Positions 17,510-25,369 of a stretch of 64,000 bases of DNA are shown in pieces. Source of the stretch: JBPRGG01 sp051418075 (GTDB lineage Bacteria > Bacteroidota > Bacteroidia > Cytophagales > Cyclobacteriaceae). The stretch is taken from positions 23,360 to 87,359 of the forward strand of contig JBPRGG010000183.1 in the NCBI GenBank assembly GCA_051418075.1. The letters are read 5' to 3'. A model generated the notes under the pieces. It ran no database searches. It saw only the letters and a program-made list of their open reading frames with translations, and had not been told where the DNA came from. Each line of letters starts with the position of its first letter. Position 1 is the first letter of the stretch. Both the position numbers and the translations under genes were made by a program.

Positions 17510-18115
17510 ATGCCAACAAAGATTAAATCCATTATTCCCTTGAATAAACAATATCATCTTGACCAGGATCAGATTCAACAGGAACAGGATTGGATAAATC
17601 TGGCCAAAAAAGATCCGGCTCAGTTTAAAATGCTTTATGATAAATATTTTGAAGCAATTTTTGGATTTGTGTATCGCCGAACTGACGATGAAGATATTTC
17701 AGCCGATCTCACATCACAAACTTTTTTGAAAGCATTGCAAAATCTTAAAAAATACCAGGACCGGGGTTTGCCATTTTCAGCCTGGTTGTACCGTATTGCC
17801 ATCAATGAATTAAACAAGTTTTATCGTAGCCGTCAAAAGAAAAAAGTTTTCAGCCTGGAAGAACACCTGGTAATAAAACTAATTTGGGTAGAGGAGCAGG
17901 AACCAAACGATCAGGAATCGTTGTTGCAACAGGTATTGCAAGATCTTAACAACCTTAAAACTGAAGAAGTGGAAATACTGGAATTACGTTTTTTTGAAGA
18001 ACGCAGCTTTAAAGAAATTGCTTATATTCTGGAAATTTCAGAGAGCAGCGCCAAAATGCGTACTTACCGGGCTCTTGAAAAATTAAAGAATCAACTAAAA
18101 CAGGAATTAAGATGA
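17510..18115 (+). CDS. ECF-type RNA polymerase sigma factor
   Basis: 201 residues from ATG 17510; an earlier in-frame start would overlap the upstream membrane-protein gene by 127 bp. Region 2 is FKMLYDKYFEAIFGFVYRRT with DISADLTSQTFLKAL and PFSAWLYRIAINELNKFYR. Region 4 is LKTEEVEILELRFFEERSFK with the helix-turn-helix IAYILEISESSAKMRTYRAL. It therefore redirects RNA polymerase to specific promoters. It overlaps the next gene by 4 bp (ATGA), so the small membrane protein is translationally coupled and is the natural candidate for its regulator. Confidence 0.9.
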   Translation: MPTKIKSIIPLNKQYHLDQDQIQQEQDWINLAKKDPAQFKMLYDKYFEAIFGFVYRRTDDEDISADLTSQTFLKALQNLKKYQDRGLPFSAWLYRIAINELNKFYRSRQKKKVFSLEEHLVIKLIWVEEQEPNDQESLLQQVLQDLNNLKTEEVEILELRFFEERSFKEIAYILEISESSAKMRTYRALEKLKNQLKQELR

Positions 18116-18423
18116 CCCGTCATGAGATCAGACTGAGAAGGCAGCAATTCACCTCTAATCGTATTCAGAGGCATAAGGATTATGACCGGCTGATCCAACG
18201 GCATCAAAAATCCAGTCGGTTCAGAAACCTGATCCAAACCCTGATCATCATCATTATTTTATTTGTTCTGGTACTGGCCAGCTATTTATACATGTCTAAA
18301 GTTAGTCCCGAAGCTTACCGGTATAAGCCCGTAGAAGCCCCTGTTATCTCCATATATTGCAATGACAGTCAAGCTATTATCTATAAATTGGGGTCGGAAA
18401 ATCTCAGGCTAAAAAGGGGTTAG
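18112..18423 (+). CDS. Small single-pass membrane protein coupled to the sigma factor
   Basis: 103 residues. It has a basic N-terminal cytoplasmic part (TRHEIRLRRQQFTSNRIQRH), one membrane helix (about 43-62, TLIIIIILFVLVLASYLY) and a short external tail. Its start overlaps the stop of the sigma factor gene (ATGA), implying coupled translation. Position and topology fit an anti-sigma factor, but the N-terminal part has no HxxxCxxC zinc motif and is shorter than known anti-sigma domains, so that role is inference. A hairpin with arms GGGGTT/AACCCC spans the stop codon (18416-18431), without a clear T-run. Confidence 0.65.
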   Translation: MTRHEIRLRRQQFTSNRIQRHKDYDRLIQRHQKSSRFRNLIQTLIIIIILFVLVLASYLYMSKVSPEAYRYKPVEAPVISIYCNDSQAIIYKLGSENLRLKRG

Positions 18424-18566
18424 CCAACCCCAGTGAGCCCCGGAGATCACATGCTCTTATCACAACTACCTGAATAAACATAGTTTACTTTTAAAGGTTA
18501 AAACCTTACCTATCAAGTTTTGATAGCATTTTTTTCCTGCTGAAAATAAACTATAATATTTTTTTA

Positions 18567-19034
18567 ATGGACTGGAGTAACCAACTTTTTATTTTACTGG
18601 ATATTCTGATTGCTGCTATTCTATCCGGAGCTGTTGGATTTGAAAGAGAAAAGCGGGAAAAACCAGCTGGATTTCGTACGCATATGATCGTTGGCAGTGT
18701 TTCCTGCCTGCTGGTTTCCATAGGTTCCGTATTACTGGATACTTTCCATAATTATCCTTTTCAGGAAGCCCTGAGGGCAGATCCTTTCAGGATCATAGAA
18801 GCCATCATAGTGGGGGTCAGCTTTATTGGTGCTGGCACCATCCTGAAATCAGAAAAGGAAGAAAGAATCCGCTTTTTAACTTCTTCTGCCACTATTCTTT
18901 TCTCTGCCGGTATTGGGATCAGTGTAGCGCTGCAGCAATACGTGCTGGCCCTGGGTGTGAGTATCCTGGCACTGATCATCAATGTGGTATTCAAGTTGAT
19001 CGACCGGAAGATGGACCAGGATGAGGATCATTGA
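18567..19034 (+). CDS. MgtC/SapB family membrane protein
   Basis: 155 residues with four hydrophobic helices. The MgtC signature is present: LSGAVGFEREKREKPAGFRTHMIVG near the N-terminus and IVGVSFIGAGTILKSEKEERI in the middle, followed by LTSSATILFSAGIGISVALQ. This family of inner-membrane proteins is linked to magnesium limitation and acid or ATPase control. It is convergent with the chloride channel gene (13-bp gap). No magnesium-sensing leader was seen upstream. Confidence 0.9.
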   Translation: MDWSNQLFILLDILIAAILSGAVGFEREKREKPAGFRTHMIVGSVSCLLVSIGSVLLDTFHNYPFQEALRADPFRIIEAIIVGVSFIGAGTILKSEKEERIRFLTSSATILFSAGIGISVALQQYVLALGVSILALIINVVFKLIDRKMDQDEDH

Positions 19035-19047
19035 TTCGCCTGCCTGA

Positions 19048-20820
19048 TCAATCTTCTGAAAAGTAGCGCAACATACGCCGGTAGGAAGAGAAAACATTGG
19101 CCTTTGATACAAATCCAATGTATTTGCCATTTTTAACCACCGGAATATTAAAATGTCCACTGTACTGGATCTGCTTGGCCACATCCTCCATGGCATCATC
19201 CGGATCCACCTCATTATGCGGGATATGCATCAGGTCTCTTACATAGGTGTTCTGATACAATTCTGGCCGAAACATCACCTGCCGGATATTATTTAAATGA
19301 ACGATTCCCTTCAGATTCCGCTGCTGGTCCAGCACCGGAAATACATTCCTCTTGGAAAGTTTAATCAATTCCACCAGATCACCCAAAGTGGCATCCACAT
19401 CTATGGTCTTGAAATCTGTTTCGATCAGTTTATCAATTTTCATCAGGGAAAGGATGGCCTTGTCCTTATGGTGGGTAATTAATTCTCCTCGTTTAGCCAA
19501 CTGAATGGTATAAACTGAATTGGGTACAATATATTTTATCGTAAGGTATGAAATGGTAGCTACCAGCATCAATGGCATAAACAACTGATATCCGCCGGTG
19601 ATTTCCGCGATTAAAAATATAGCAGTCAAGGGGGCATGAATAACTCCAGAAATTAAACCAGCCATTCCTACCAGGGCAAAATTTCTTTCAGAAATATCTG
19701 CCTTGAAGAAATTCATCAGTTTAGCAAACAGCAGTCCCAGGTTGGATCCCATAAACAAGGATGGGGCAAAAATACCACCTATACCGCCGCTTCCGAAAGT
19801 CACTGATGTCGCAATGGATTTTAACAGGACTACCAACAGCATCAACACCCACATGACCCAAAAATTTTCCCGCAAGTCAAAAAAGATGGTGTTATTAAAT
19901 AAATAAGATGTTTCGCCACTTAACGCGGAATTGATCACATCATATCCCTCACCATAAAGGGCTGGAAAAATAAAGATCAATAAACCCAGAATGAATCCAC
20001 CTATCAAAAGCTTTACATACCACCTTTTAAACCTATCAAACCGCCCGGTAATGGCCATATACATTTTGGTGAAATATACTGATACCAATGCAGTAATAAT
20101 TCCGAATACCAGGTAAAAATGAATCTCATCCAATTTAAAGCTTTCCAAAACTTCAAATGTGTAAATAATATTCTGGCCCAGCAGGAGGTAAGATATCAGT
20201 GCAGCAGTAGCTGAAGCAATCAATAAAGGCACAATAGCCGACATGGTAAGATCCAGCATGATCACTTCCAGGGCAAAGATCACTGCTGCAATAGGCGCTT
20301 TAAAAATGGCAGCCATAGCTCCGGCGCTGGCGCATCCCAATAATAGCAACACCTTCTTATAATTCAGGTGCAAAATCCGGCCTATATTGGAACCTATGGC
20401 CGCGCCAGTAGCCACCGTGGGACCTTCCAATCCTACTGAACCGCCAAATGCTACGGTAATGGCACTGGTAATAATAGAGCTGTAAATATTATGAGGTTTC
20501 ATGTTCCCGTTGTTACGGGAGATTGCAAACAGAACCAGCGGAATTCCATGGCCCACCCTTTGCTTGACAAAGTATCTGATAAATAAAACTACCAGCAAGA
20601 TACCCAGGCTGGGATATATAATGTAGAGAAAATTATATTTACTCAGGGTGAAACTCTGGGTAAGAACATTTTGTATTACATGCACCAAAAACTTAAGAAA
20701 GGTGGCAGATAGCCCTACCAGAATACCCACTATCAGGGCCAATATCATGATAAAATTCCTGTCATTCACATGTTTGATCCGCCAAATCAGGAACTTAACT
20801 AAAAAGGACCGTTTTCTCAT
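19048..20820 (-). CDS. CLC-type chloride channel/antiporter with CBS pair
   Basis: 590 residues: a CLC membrane core (about 20-440) and a C-terminal tandem CBS pair (about 455-590) that likely binds adenine nucleotides. The gating-glutamate motif GSVGLEGP is at 127-134 (E132) and the third filter segment is GGIGGIFAPSLFMG. By eye alignment with E. coli ClcA, the first filter motif reads GHGIP (H91 where ClcA has Ser107) and the internal proton glutamate (E203) is V186 in FALEVIML. The family assignment is sure. Whether it exchanges protons or acts as a channel cannot be told, though the missing internal glutamate points away from standard 2:1 exchange. Confidence 0.9.
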   Translation of the reverse strand: MRKRSFLVKFLIWRIKHVNDRNFIMILALIVGILVGLSATFLKFLVHVIQNVLTQSFTLSKYNFLYIIYPSLGILLVVLFIRYFVKQRVGHGIPLVLFAISRNNGNMKPHNIYSSIITSAITVAFGGSVGLEGPTVATGAAIGSNIGRILHLNYKKVLLLLGCASAGAMAAIFKAPIAAVIFALEVIMLDLTMSAIVPLLIASATAALISYLLLGQNIIYTFEVLESFKLDEIHFYLVFGIITALVSVYFTKMYMAITGRFDRFKRWYVKLLIGGFILGLLIFIFPALYGEGYDVINSALSGETSYLFNNTIFFDLRENFWVMWVLMLLVVLLKSIATSVTFGSGGIGGIFAPSLFMGSNLGLLFAKLMNFFKADISERNFALVGMAGLISGVIHAPLTAIFLIAEITGGYQLFMPLMLVATISYLTIKYIVPNSVYTIQLAKRGELITHHKDKAILSLMKIDKLIETDFKTIDVDATLGDLVELIKLSKRNVFPVLDQQRNLKGIVHLNNIRQVMFRPELYQNTYVRDLMHIPHNEVDPDDAMEDVAKQIQYSGHFNIPVVKNGKYIGFVSKANVFSSYRRMLRYFSED

Positions 20821-21143
20821 GATACACTTTGTTAATGCCCCCCAAACTTAACAAGATTTTACAGCTAATTTACAGATACGCCGCTGATTTTAATGGTATT
20901 ACTGAAATAGGTAACGTCTGCAGCAAAGATCCGGTAGCGATATCACAAAATTTGTTCATTTTAACAAGCTGAGTTTCTGTCATCAACACTTTGTTTTACT
21001 GCCATCAACCCTGCCTGTACAGGAAAATGGCTTATCATTAGCTAACCAGTGTATCAAATTCCTGAAACATTTTTCTACTTCCCTTATTATTCTTGTTAGT
21101 ATCGTCCATTCTGACATACTTTTGCCTCAAAAATTGAGAATTT
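20821..21143. other. 323-bp divergent intergenic region
   Basis: Divergent spacer between the CLC gene and the cupin gene, mixed composition. Apart from the promoter at 21092-21124 I see no gene or repeat. The tetranucleotide-rich stretch CATCAACACTTTG/CATCAACCCTG near 20981-21010 is an imperfect direct repeat of unknown meaning. Confidence 0.5.
21092..21124 (+). promoter_or_regulatory. Bacteroidota-type promoter (CTTG-21-TACTTTTG)
   Basis: CTTG at 21092-21095 and TACTTTTG at 21117-21124 are separated by 21 bp, matching the Bacteroidota housekeeping promoter (-33 TTTG, -7 TAnnTTTG). It ends 19 bp before the ATG of the cupin gene, so the leader would be very short. Confidence 0.6.
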
Positions 21144-21614
21144 ATGATAAAAATAAATCAGGAATTAGTTCAGCAGGTGTCCAGCCAGGCCCAGTCATCC
21201 CAACGAAAACGAATGAACTATAATTTTCACCAGCAAGCCGGGGACACCCTGCACCGCATGCTCAATGCCCTGGAGCCTGGCACCTACATCCGTCCCCACA
21301 AGCATCAGGACCCGGACAAACGGGAAGCATTTATATTATTGAGAGGAAAAGTGCTGGTGGTAGAATTTGATGAAGAAGGAAAAGTATCAGACCATATAAT
21401 CCTTTCAGAAAGCAATGGAAATTTTGGTGTAGAGATTCCCCCCCGCACCTACCACAGCTTGATCGCTCTGGAAAAAAACAGCGTGATATACGAGATCAAG
21501 GATGGGCCATATAACCCGGAAAATGATAAAAATTTTGCTGGCTGGGCTCCGGATGAAGCATCCCCCCAGGGAAACGGCTTTAATCAAAAAATTCTACGGG
21601 CCCTGGACTTTTAA
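21144..21614 (+). CDS. wbuC: WbuC-type cupin metalloprotein
   Basis: 156 residues. Pattern of the WbuC cupin family: the opening INQELVQQVSSQAQSSQRKR with MNYNFHQ, then the metal-binding cupin motif ALEPGTYIRPHKHQDPDKRE (His-x-His and Glu) and the second motif PPRTYHSLIALEKNSVIYE. WbuC proteins are often encoded in O-antigen clusters, where a sugar-modifying role is proposed; none is apparent here. It has its own promoter and ends 10 bp before the likely TTG start of the MFS transporter, so the two are co-transcribed. Confidence 0.82.
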   Translation: MIKINQELVQQVSSQAQSSQRKRMNYNFHQQAGDTLHRMLNALEPGTYIRPHKHQDPDKREAFILLRGKVLVVEFDEEGKVSDHIILSESNGNFGVEIPPRTYHSLIALEKNSVIYEIKDGPYNPENDKNFAGWAPDEASPQGNGFNQKILRALDF

Positions 21615-21624
21615 ACCATCTATC

Positions 21625-22809
21625 TTGAATCAGCAGAAACAGCATAAAGTAAATTTCTGGGAAGGTCAGCTGAAAATCATTTACAGTATTACCCTGATTG
21701 CTATTTTAGGAGTAGCCAGTATTACACCTGCTTTTCCCAAAATTCAGCAGGTATTTGAAATTTCCGAAACTCAGGTAGGATTATTGATAACTGCTTTTAC
21801 CTTGCCCGGAATCTTCCTGACCCTGATTTTGGGCGTATTAGCCGATCGGCTGGGAAGAAAAACCATTCTGATTCCTTCCCTGTTTTTATTTGGGCTGGCC
21901 GGAGGTGCCTGTGCCTTCGTAGATAACTTTAACTGGCTGTTGATTCTAAGATTTGTGCAGGGAATCGGAGGCGCTTCTTTAGGATCGCTCAACGTCACCA
22001 TCATCGGTGACCTCTATAACAACCAGAAACGTCCTACCGTAATGGGCTACAATGCCAGCGTATTAAGCATTGGTACCGCCGCCTACCCGGCCATAGGTGG
22101 AGGACTGGCTACCCTGGCCTGGTTTTACCCCTTCTTTTTGCCCTTTCTGGCTATTCCGGTAGGAGTTTGGATCTTGTACAGCCTACCCGACACCTCAGCC
22201 AAAAATGATCAGGATCTTAGAACCTATTTAAAAAATGCCTGGGGCAGTGTCAAAAATCCGCAGGTCATCACCCTTTTCATAGCCAGTATTTCCACCTTCA
22301 TCATTCTCTATGGTTCCTACCTAACCTACTTCCCCTTTTTGATGGATCAAAGGTTTGCCGCATCTTCCGTCACTATTGGCCTGATGATGTCTGGTATGTC
22401 TGTCAGCACTGCCTTCACCTCGGCCCAGCTGGGAAAATTAATCAAACGGATCTCAGAAAAGAAGTTATTGATCATAGCCTTTTCCCTCTATGCTATTGCT
22501 ACATTTTTCATGCTGTTTATACACAACATCTGGCTATTAAGCCTCCCCGTTATTTTATTTGGCATTGCCCAGGGTATCAATGTGCCCAATATCCTCAGCC
22601 TTATCTCAGGTTTTGCCCCTGCTGCTTACCGGGCCGCTTTTATGTCATTGAATGGCATGGTGCTAAGGTTGGGCCAAACCCTGGGACCGGTACTGATGGG
22701 GTTGCTTTATGGAGTCTGGAAGTTATCCGGAGTTTTCCTGGGTGGGGCTTTCCTGGCCCTGGTTACTGTAATTATGATCATTATTTTTATCCGGGGCAGA
22801 GACCATTGA
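21625..22809 (+). CDS. MFS transporter (drug/metabolite efflux type)
   Basis: About 394 residues from a TTG at 21625. ATG candidates exist only inside the cupin gene in another frame and would add a basic tail without family similarity, so TTG is preferred. Twelve hydrophobic helices are recognisable. The MFS motif A region is GVLADRLGRKTILIPSL (between helices 2 and 3), followed by LRFVQGIGGASLGSLN (helix 4 motif). The pattern fits the DHA1-like efflux group with a proton antiport mechanism. Substrate unknown. Second gene of a two-gene transcript with the cupin. Confidence 0.85.
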   Translation: MNQQKQHKVNFWEGQLKIIYSITLIAILGVASITPAFPKIQQVFEISETQVGLLITAFTLPGIFLTLILGVLADRLGRKTILIPSLFLFGLAGGACAFVDNFNWLLILRFVQGIGGASLGSLNVTIIGDLYNNQKRPTVMGYNASVLSIGTAAYPAIGGGLATLAWFYPFFLPFLAIPVGVWILYSLPDTSAKNDQDLRTYLKNAWGSVKNPQVITLFIASISTFIILYGSYLTYFPFLMDQRFAASSVTIGLMMSGMSVSTAFTSAQLGKLIKRISEKKLLIIAFSLYAIATFFMLFIHNIWLLSLPVILFGIAQGINVPNILSLISGFAPAAYRAAFMSLNGMVLRLGQTLGPVLMGLLYGVWKLSGVFLGGAFLALVTVIMIIIFIRGRDH

Positions 22810-23035
22810 TTTTTTTGGTTTTAAGAGCCTCACTACCAACCCACCAGCCGGCGCACCAGCCTCCCGGCGCTAAAGCCTGCCTCCCTCGGTTAGATAAGAC
22901 ATCGCATCTTTTATATCATAAACTCTGCGAAATTTTGCTATCTAAAAAATAATCCGCCGGCCATTTCGGTCTTTAGCCGCCTCCTTGGGCCAGATAATAA
23001 ATACAGGTAATCTTCGATTAGTGAGTTTTGTTCCC

Positions 23036-23196
23036 CTAGTGTGTTAATTATTAAATTGGTTTACTAAATTTTTGCTATTATTTTTTCTTTAGACAAGGCA
23101 AGAGAGCATAGCAGCGTTACGGTTGAAAATTTTAACCCAGTATAAAGGAAAAAGAAGGGTGAAAATAGTGAATTAATTTAGTAATTAACACACTAG
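23036..23196. mobile_element. 161-bp MITE-like element with perfect 15-bp terminal inverted repeats
   Basis: CTAGTGTGTTAATTA (23036-23050) is repeated exactly as its reverse complement at 23182-23196. The similarity continues imperfectly inward for about 40 bp on each side (AAATT, ACTA, TTTTTCTTTA-like stretches), so the whole element could fold into a long hairpin. The centre holds AGAGCATAGCAGCGTTACGG and no open frame. The size and structure are those of a non-autonomous miniature transposable element. A target duplication is not evident beyond the CTAG at each end. Confidence 0.6.
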
Positions 23197-23201
23197 CCGC
23201 T

Positions 23202-23295
23202 GCAAGGGTCTGCTTTTACCTACGATCCTAACTGAGGCAAGCGTCCGCCTGTACCTACATTCCTAACCGGTGCAAACGTCCGCTGGTGCCTATGT
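23202..23295. repeat. Tandem 35-bp imperfect repeats (2.7 copies)
   Basis: Units start at 23202, 23237 and 23272 with the shared frame GCAArsGTCyGCyksTrCCTA followed by a nTCCTAACyG-like end; the third unit is cut at 23295. They abut the MITE-like element on one side and the stop of floA on the other. A 35-bp period is too short for a CRISPR repeat-spacer unit, and there are no unique spacers. Confidence 0.6.
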
Positions 23296-23301
23296 ATTAA
23301 A

Positions 23302-24306
23302 TTACTTATCCTTGTTTTTGTCAGAATCCTTAAAAGACTGACCTTTTTCCTCACTGCCTGAAATGGACTGCCTCATATCGGTATCAGCCTGTATATTTTG
23401 CATGCGATAATAATCCATCACACCCAAATTGCCATTTCTAAAAGCATCTGCCAGGGCTTTAGGTACCTCAGCTTCAGCTAAAATTACTTTGGCCCGTGCT
23501 TCCTGAGATTTGGCTTTCATTTCCTGCTCGGTGGCTACCGCCATGGCTCTTCTCTCTTCTGCCTTGGCTTCAGCTACTTTCAGATCAGCATTGGCCTGGT
23601 CGATTTGCAGCTTGGCCCCGATATTAGCCCCAACATCTACATCAGCTATATCAATAGACAGAATCTCAAAAGCGGTACCGGCATCCAGTCCCCGCTCAAG
23701 CACCAGTTTAGAAATTTTATCAGGATTCTCCAGCACTTCCTTATGAGTATTGGCTGAACCAATCGATGTCACAATGCCTTCCCCTACTCTGGCCAGAATG
23801 GTATCTTCACCAGCCCCACCCACCAGTTGCTGAATATTGGCCCTTACTGTTACCCGGGCTTTGGCAATCAACTGAATACCATCAGCCGCCACTGCAGCTA
23901 CGTTGGGTGTATTGATTACTTTAGGATTAACCGAAATCTGTACTGCTTCAAATACATCCCTCCCGGCCAGGTCTATGGCGGTAGCTTGCTTAAATGTCAG
24001 GTTGATGTTGGCTTTATCAGCTGAAATCAGGGCCTTGATCACCGATGGCACATTACCACCAGCCAGGTAATGGGTCTCCAGTTCTGTAGTTCCTACCTGA
24101 AGGCCGGCTTTGGTGGCAGTGATCATTGATTCCACAATAATCCTGGGTGGAACTTTCCTGATCCGCATAAAAACCAGTTCAAACAATCCCACCTTCACCC
24201 CGGAAAACCGGGCCGTGATCCACAAATTAATGGGAACGAAATATAAGAAGATGAAAAAAACAACTATTGCTACAAAAATGAGGACGATCAGCGATAATTC
24301 TTCCAT
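23302..24306 (-). CDS. floA: Flotillin-like protein FloA (SPFH domain)
   Basis: 334 residues. An N-terminal membrane segment (LIVLIFVAIVVFFIFLYFV) is followed by an SPFH-type domain whose opening ARFSGVKVGLFELVFMRIRK is characteristic of FloA/YqfA. A long EA-rich coiled coil follows (QANADLKVAEAKAEERRAMA and onward to about 280), then a short acidic tail. Bacterial flotillins organise membrane microdomains and affect fluidity and protease and signalling complexes. It lies directly downstream of the NfeD gene (3-bp gap); NfeD and flotillin are classic partners. Confidence 0.93.
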   Translation of the reverse strand: MEELSLIVLIFVAIVVFFIFLYFVPINLWITARFSGVKVGLFELVFMRIRKVPPRIIVESMITATKAGLQVGTTELETHYLAGGNVPSVIKALISADKANINLTFKQATAIDLAGRDVFEAVQISVNPKVINTPNVAAVAADGIQLIAKARVTVRANIQQLVGGAGEDTILARVGEGIVTSIGSANTHKEVLENPDKISKLVLERGLDAGTAFEILSIDIADVDVGANIGAKLQIDQANADLKVAEAKAEERRAMAVATEQEMKAKSQEARAKVILAEAEVPKALADAFRNGNLGVMDYYRMQNIQADTDMRQSISGSEEKGQSFKDSDKNKDK

Positions 24307-24309
24307 TTA

Positions 24310-24783
24310 TTATGATGTTATAGGTTCAACAATGATTCTATGATTTTCCACCTTAATGACTTTGATCCGGGTGCCGGCAGCCAGATAATTGCCATTGGTC
24401 TTTACTTCATATATTTTGTCTTTGAATTCTGCTTTGCCAAAGGGTCTGAGGGAGGAAACAGTCAGTCCGGTATCACCAGTCCATATGTTAGGTTTTATAT
24501 CCTCATTAACCCGGCTGCTACTAAAAGTTTTGAGGGCAAATTTATTCCAGGCATTGGATTTGAAGCTTAAAAATATAGATACTACTGTGGCCACAACAGT
24601 AAAAGAAAGGACAACAAAACCAGTAGCAGAACTAAAATTCTGAAAGCTTAAAAAAACACCCAATCCGGCACATATGCCTCCCAGAATTCCTACCAGAGTA
24701 GTTCCAGGAATAAAAATAATTTCAGCAATGATCAGGATGATCCCGATCACAATTAAAATAATTACAACCAGCCAGTCAAGCAT
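24310..24783 (-). CDS. NfeD family membrane protein
   Basis: 157 residues, the short protease-less NfeD form. Hydrophobic helices are at about 4-22 (VVIILIVIGIILIIAEI), 28-48 and 53-73, then a soluble C-terminal OB-fold domain with the pattern GDTGLTVSSLRPFGKAEF and GTRIKVIKVENHRIIVEPI. NfeD proteins are coupled to flotillins, as here with FloA only 3 bp downstream. A TAnnTTTG promoter lies 20 bp upstream. The function concerns membrane organisation; the precise action is unknown. Confidence 0.92.
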   Translation of the reverse strand: MLDWLVVIILIVIGIILIIAEIIFIPGTTLVGILGGICAGLGVFLSFQNFSSATGFVVLSFTVVATVVSIFLSFKSNAWNKFALKTFSSSRVNEDIKPNIWTGDTGLTVSSLRPFGKAEFKDKIYEVKTNGNYLAAGTRIKVIKVENHRIIVEPITS

Positions 24784-24803
24784 TTTATCAAAGCAATTCC
24801 TAC

Positions 24804-24837
24804 CAAAACTACGAAATATAGTTTAATTTCTTCCAAA
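24804..24837 (-). promoter_or_regulatory. Bacteroidota-type promoter for nfeD-floA
   Basis: On the minus strand, TTTG (complement of CAAA at 24834-24837), a 22-bp spacer and TAGTTTTG (complement of CAAAACTA at 24804-24811) match the -33/-7 consensus. It ends about 20 bp before the NfeD start codon. Confidence 0.5.
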
Positions 24838-24910
24838 TTATTTTTAATTACTGTAATAAGCAATAAATTCGTGTAATTAAATTTAATATGTAGTTTTCTG
24901 GTCAAATCAT

Positions 24911-25273
24911 ATGGCTACCATACCCAAAATCATCTCAATCATTATAGGTATCTTGTTTTTATTTTTTGCTGCATTCCAATACAATGATCCTGATGCCATG
25001 CTTTGGATCGGGATCTATGGCATAGCCGGATTGATTGGATTGGCCGTGGCTTTTGATAAATTGAGCAAGTCTGTAGTCATAGCCGCTTTACTGGCCTATT
25101 TAATTGGAGCCATCGCCCAATGGCCGCAAAAATACGAGGGTATCACTTTTTCCATGAGCCAATCCATTTACATCGAACAAGCCAGGGAGTCGTTGGGATT
25201 GATGTTATGCTTTTTGGCCATGGTCTATTTTTTAATCCTGGTTATTCGCAAAAGAAAACGATCAGGATCCTAA
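24911..25273 (+). CDS. TMEM220-like small membrane protein
   Basis: 120 residues with four hydrophobic helices. The opening IGILFLFFAAFQYNDPDAMLW contains the FAxxQYNDPD motif typical of the transmembrane-220 family found in bacteria and animals. The end is a basic RKRKRSG tail. The biochemical role of the family is unknown. It has no tight operon partner: the kinase downstream begins about 96 bp later. Confidence 0.82.
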   Translation: MATIPKIISIIIGILFLFFAAFQYNDPDAMLWIGIYGIAGLIGLAVAFDKLSKSVVIAALLAYLIGAIAQWPQKYEGITFSMSQSIYIEQARESLGLMLCFLAMVYFLILVIRKRKRSGS

Positions 25274-25369
25274 AACCTTTGATTTAAATATTCGGTTACT
25301 ACATCTAAAATCACTGCTTAAACCATTGAGGTTAGATACTTTTTGTGCTTCTTATTATTGTTTTTTTAT

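Larger units (their letters stand above)
22810..23301. other. 492-bp repeat-bearing intergenic region
   Basis: Non-coding spacer between the convergent MFS and floA genes. 22840-23030 is a locally GC-rich stretch with imperfect direct repeats (GCCTCCCTCGGTTAGATAA at 22878 and GCCTCCTTGGGCCAGATAA at about 22979). It is followed by a MITE-like inverted-repeat element (23036-23196) and three 35-bp tandem units (23202-23295), listed separately. No gene; looks like a collection site for repeats. Confidence 0.6.

Noticed and set aside
23202..23295. Possible CRISPR array
   Set aside because: Direct repeat period is 35 bp without unique spacers, and no cas genes are present.
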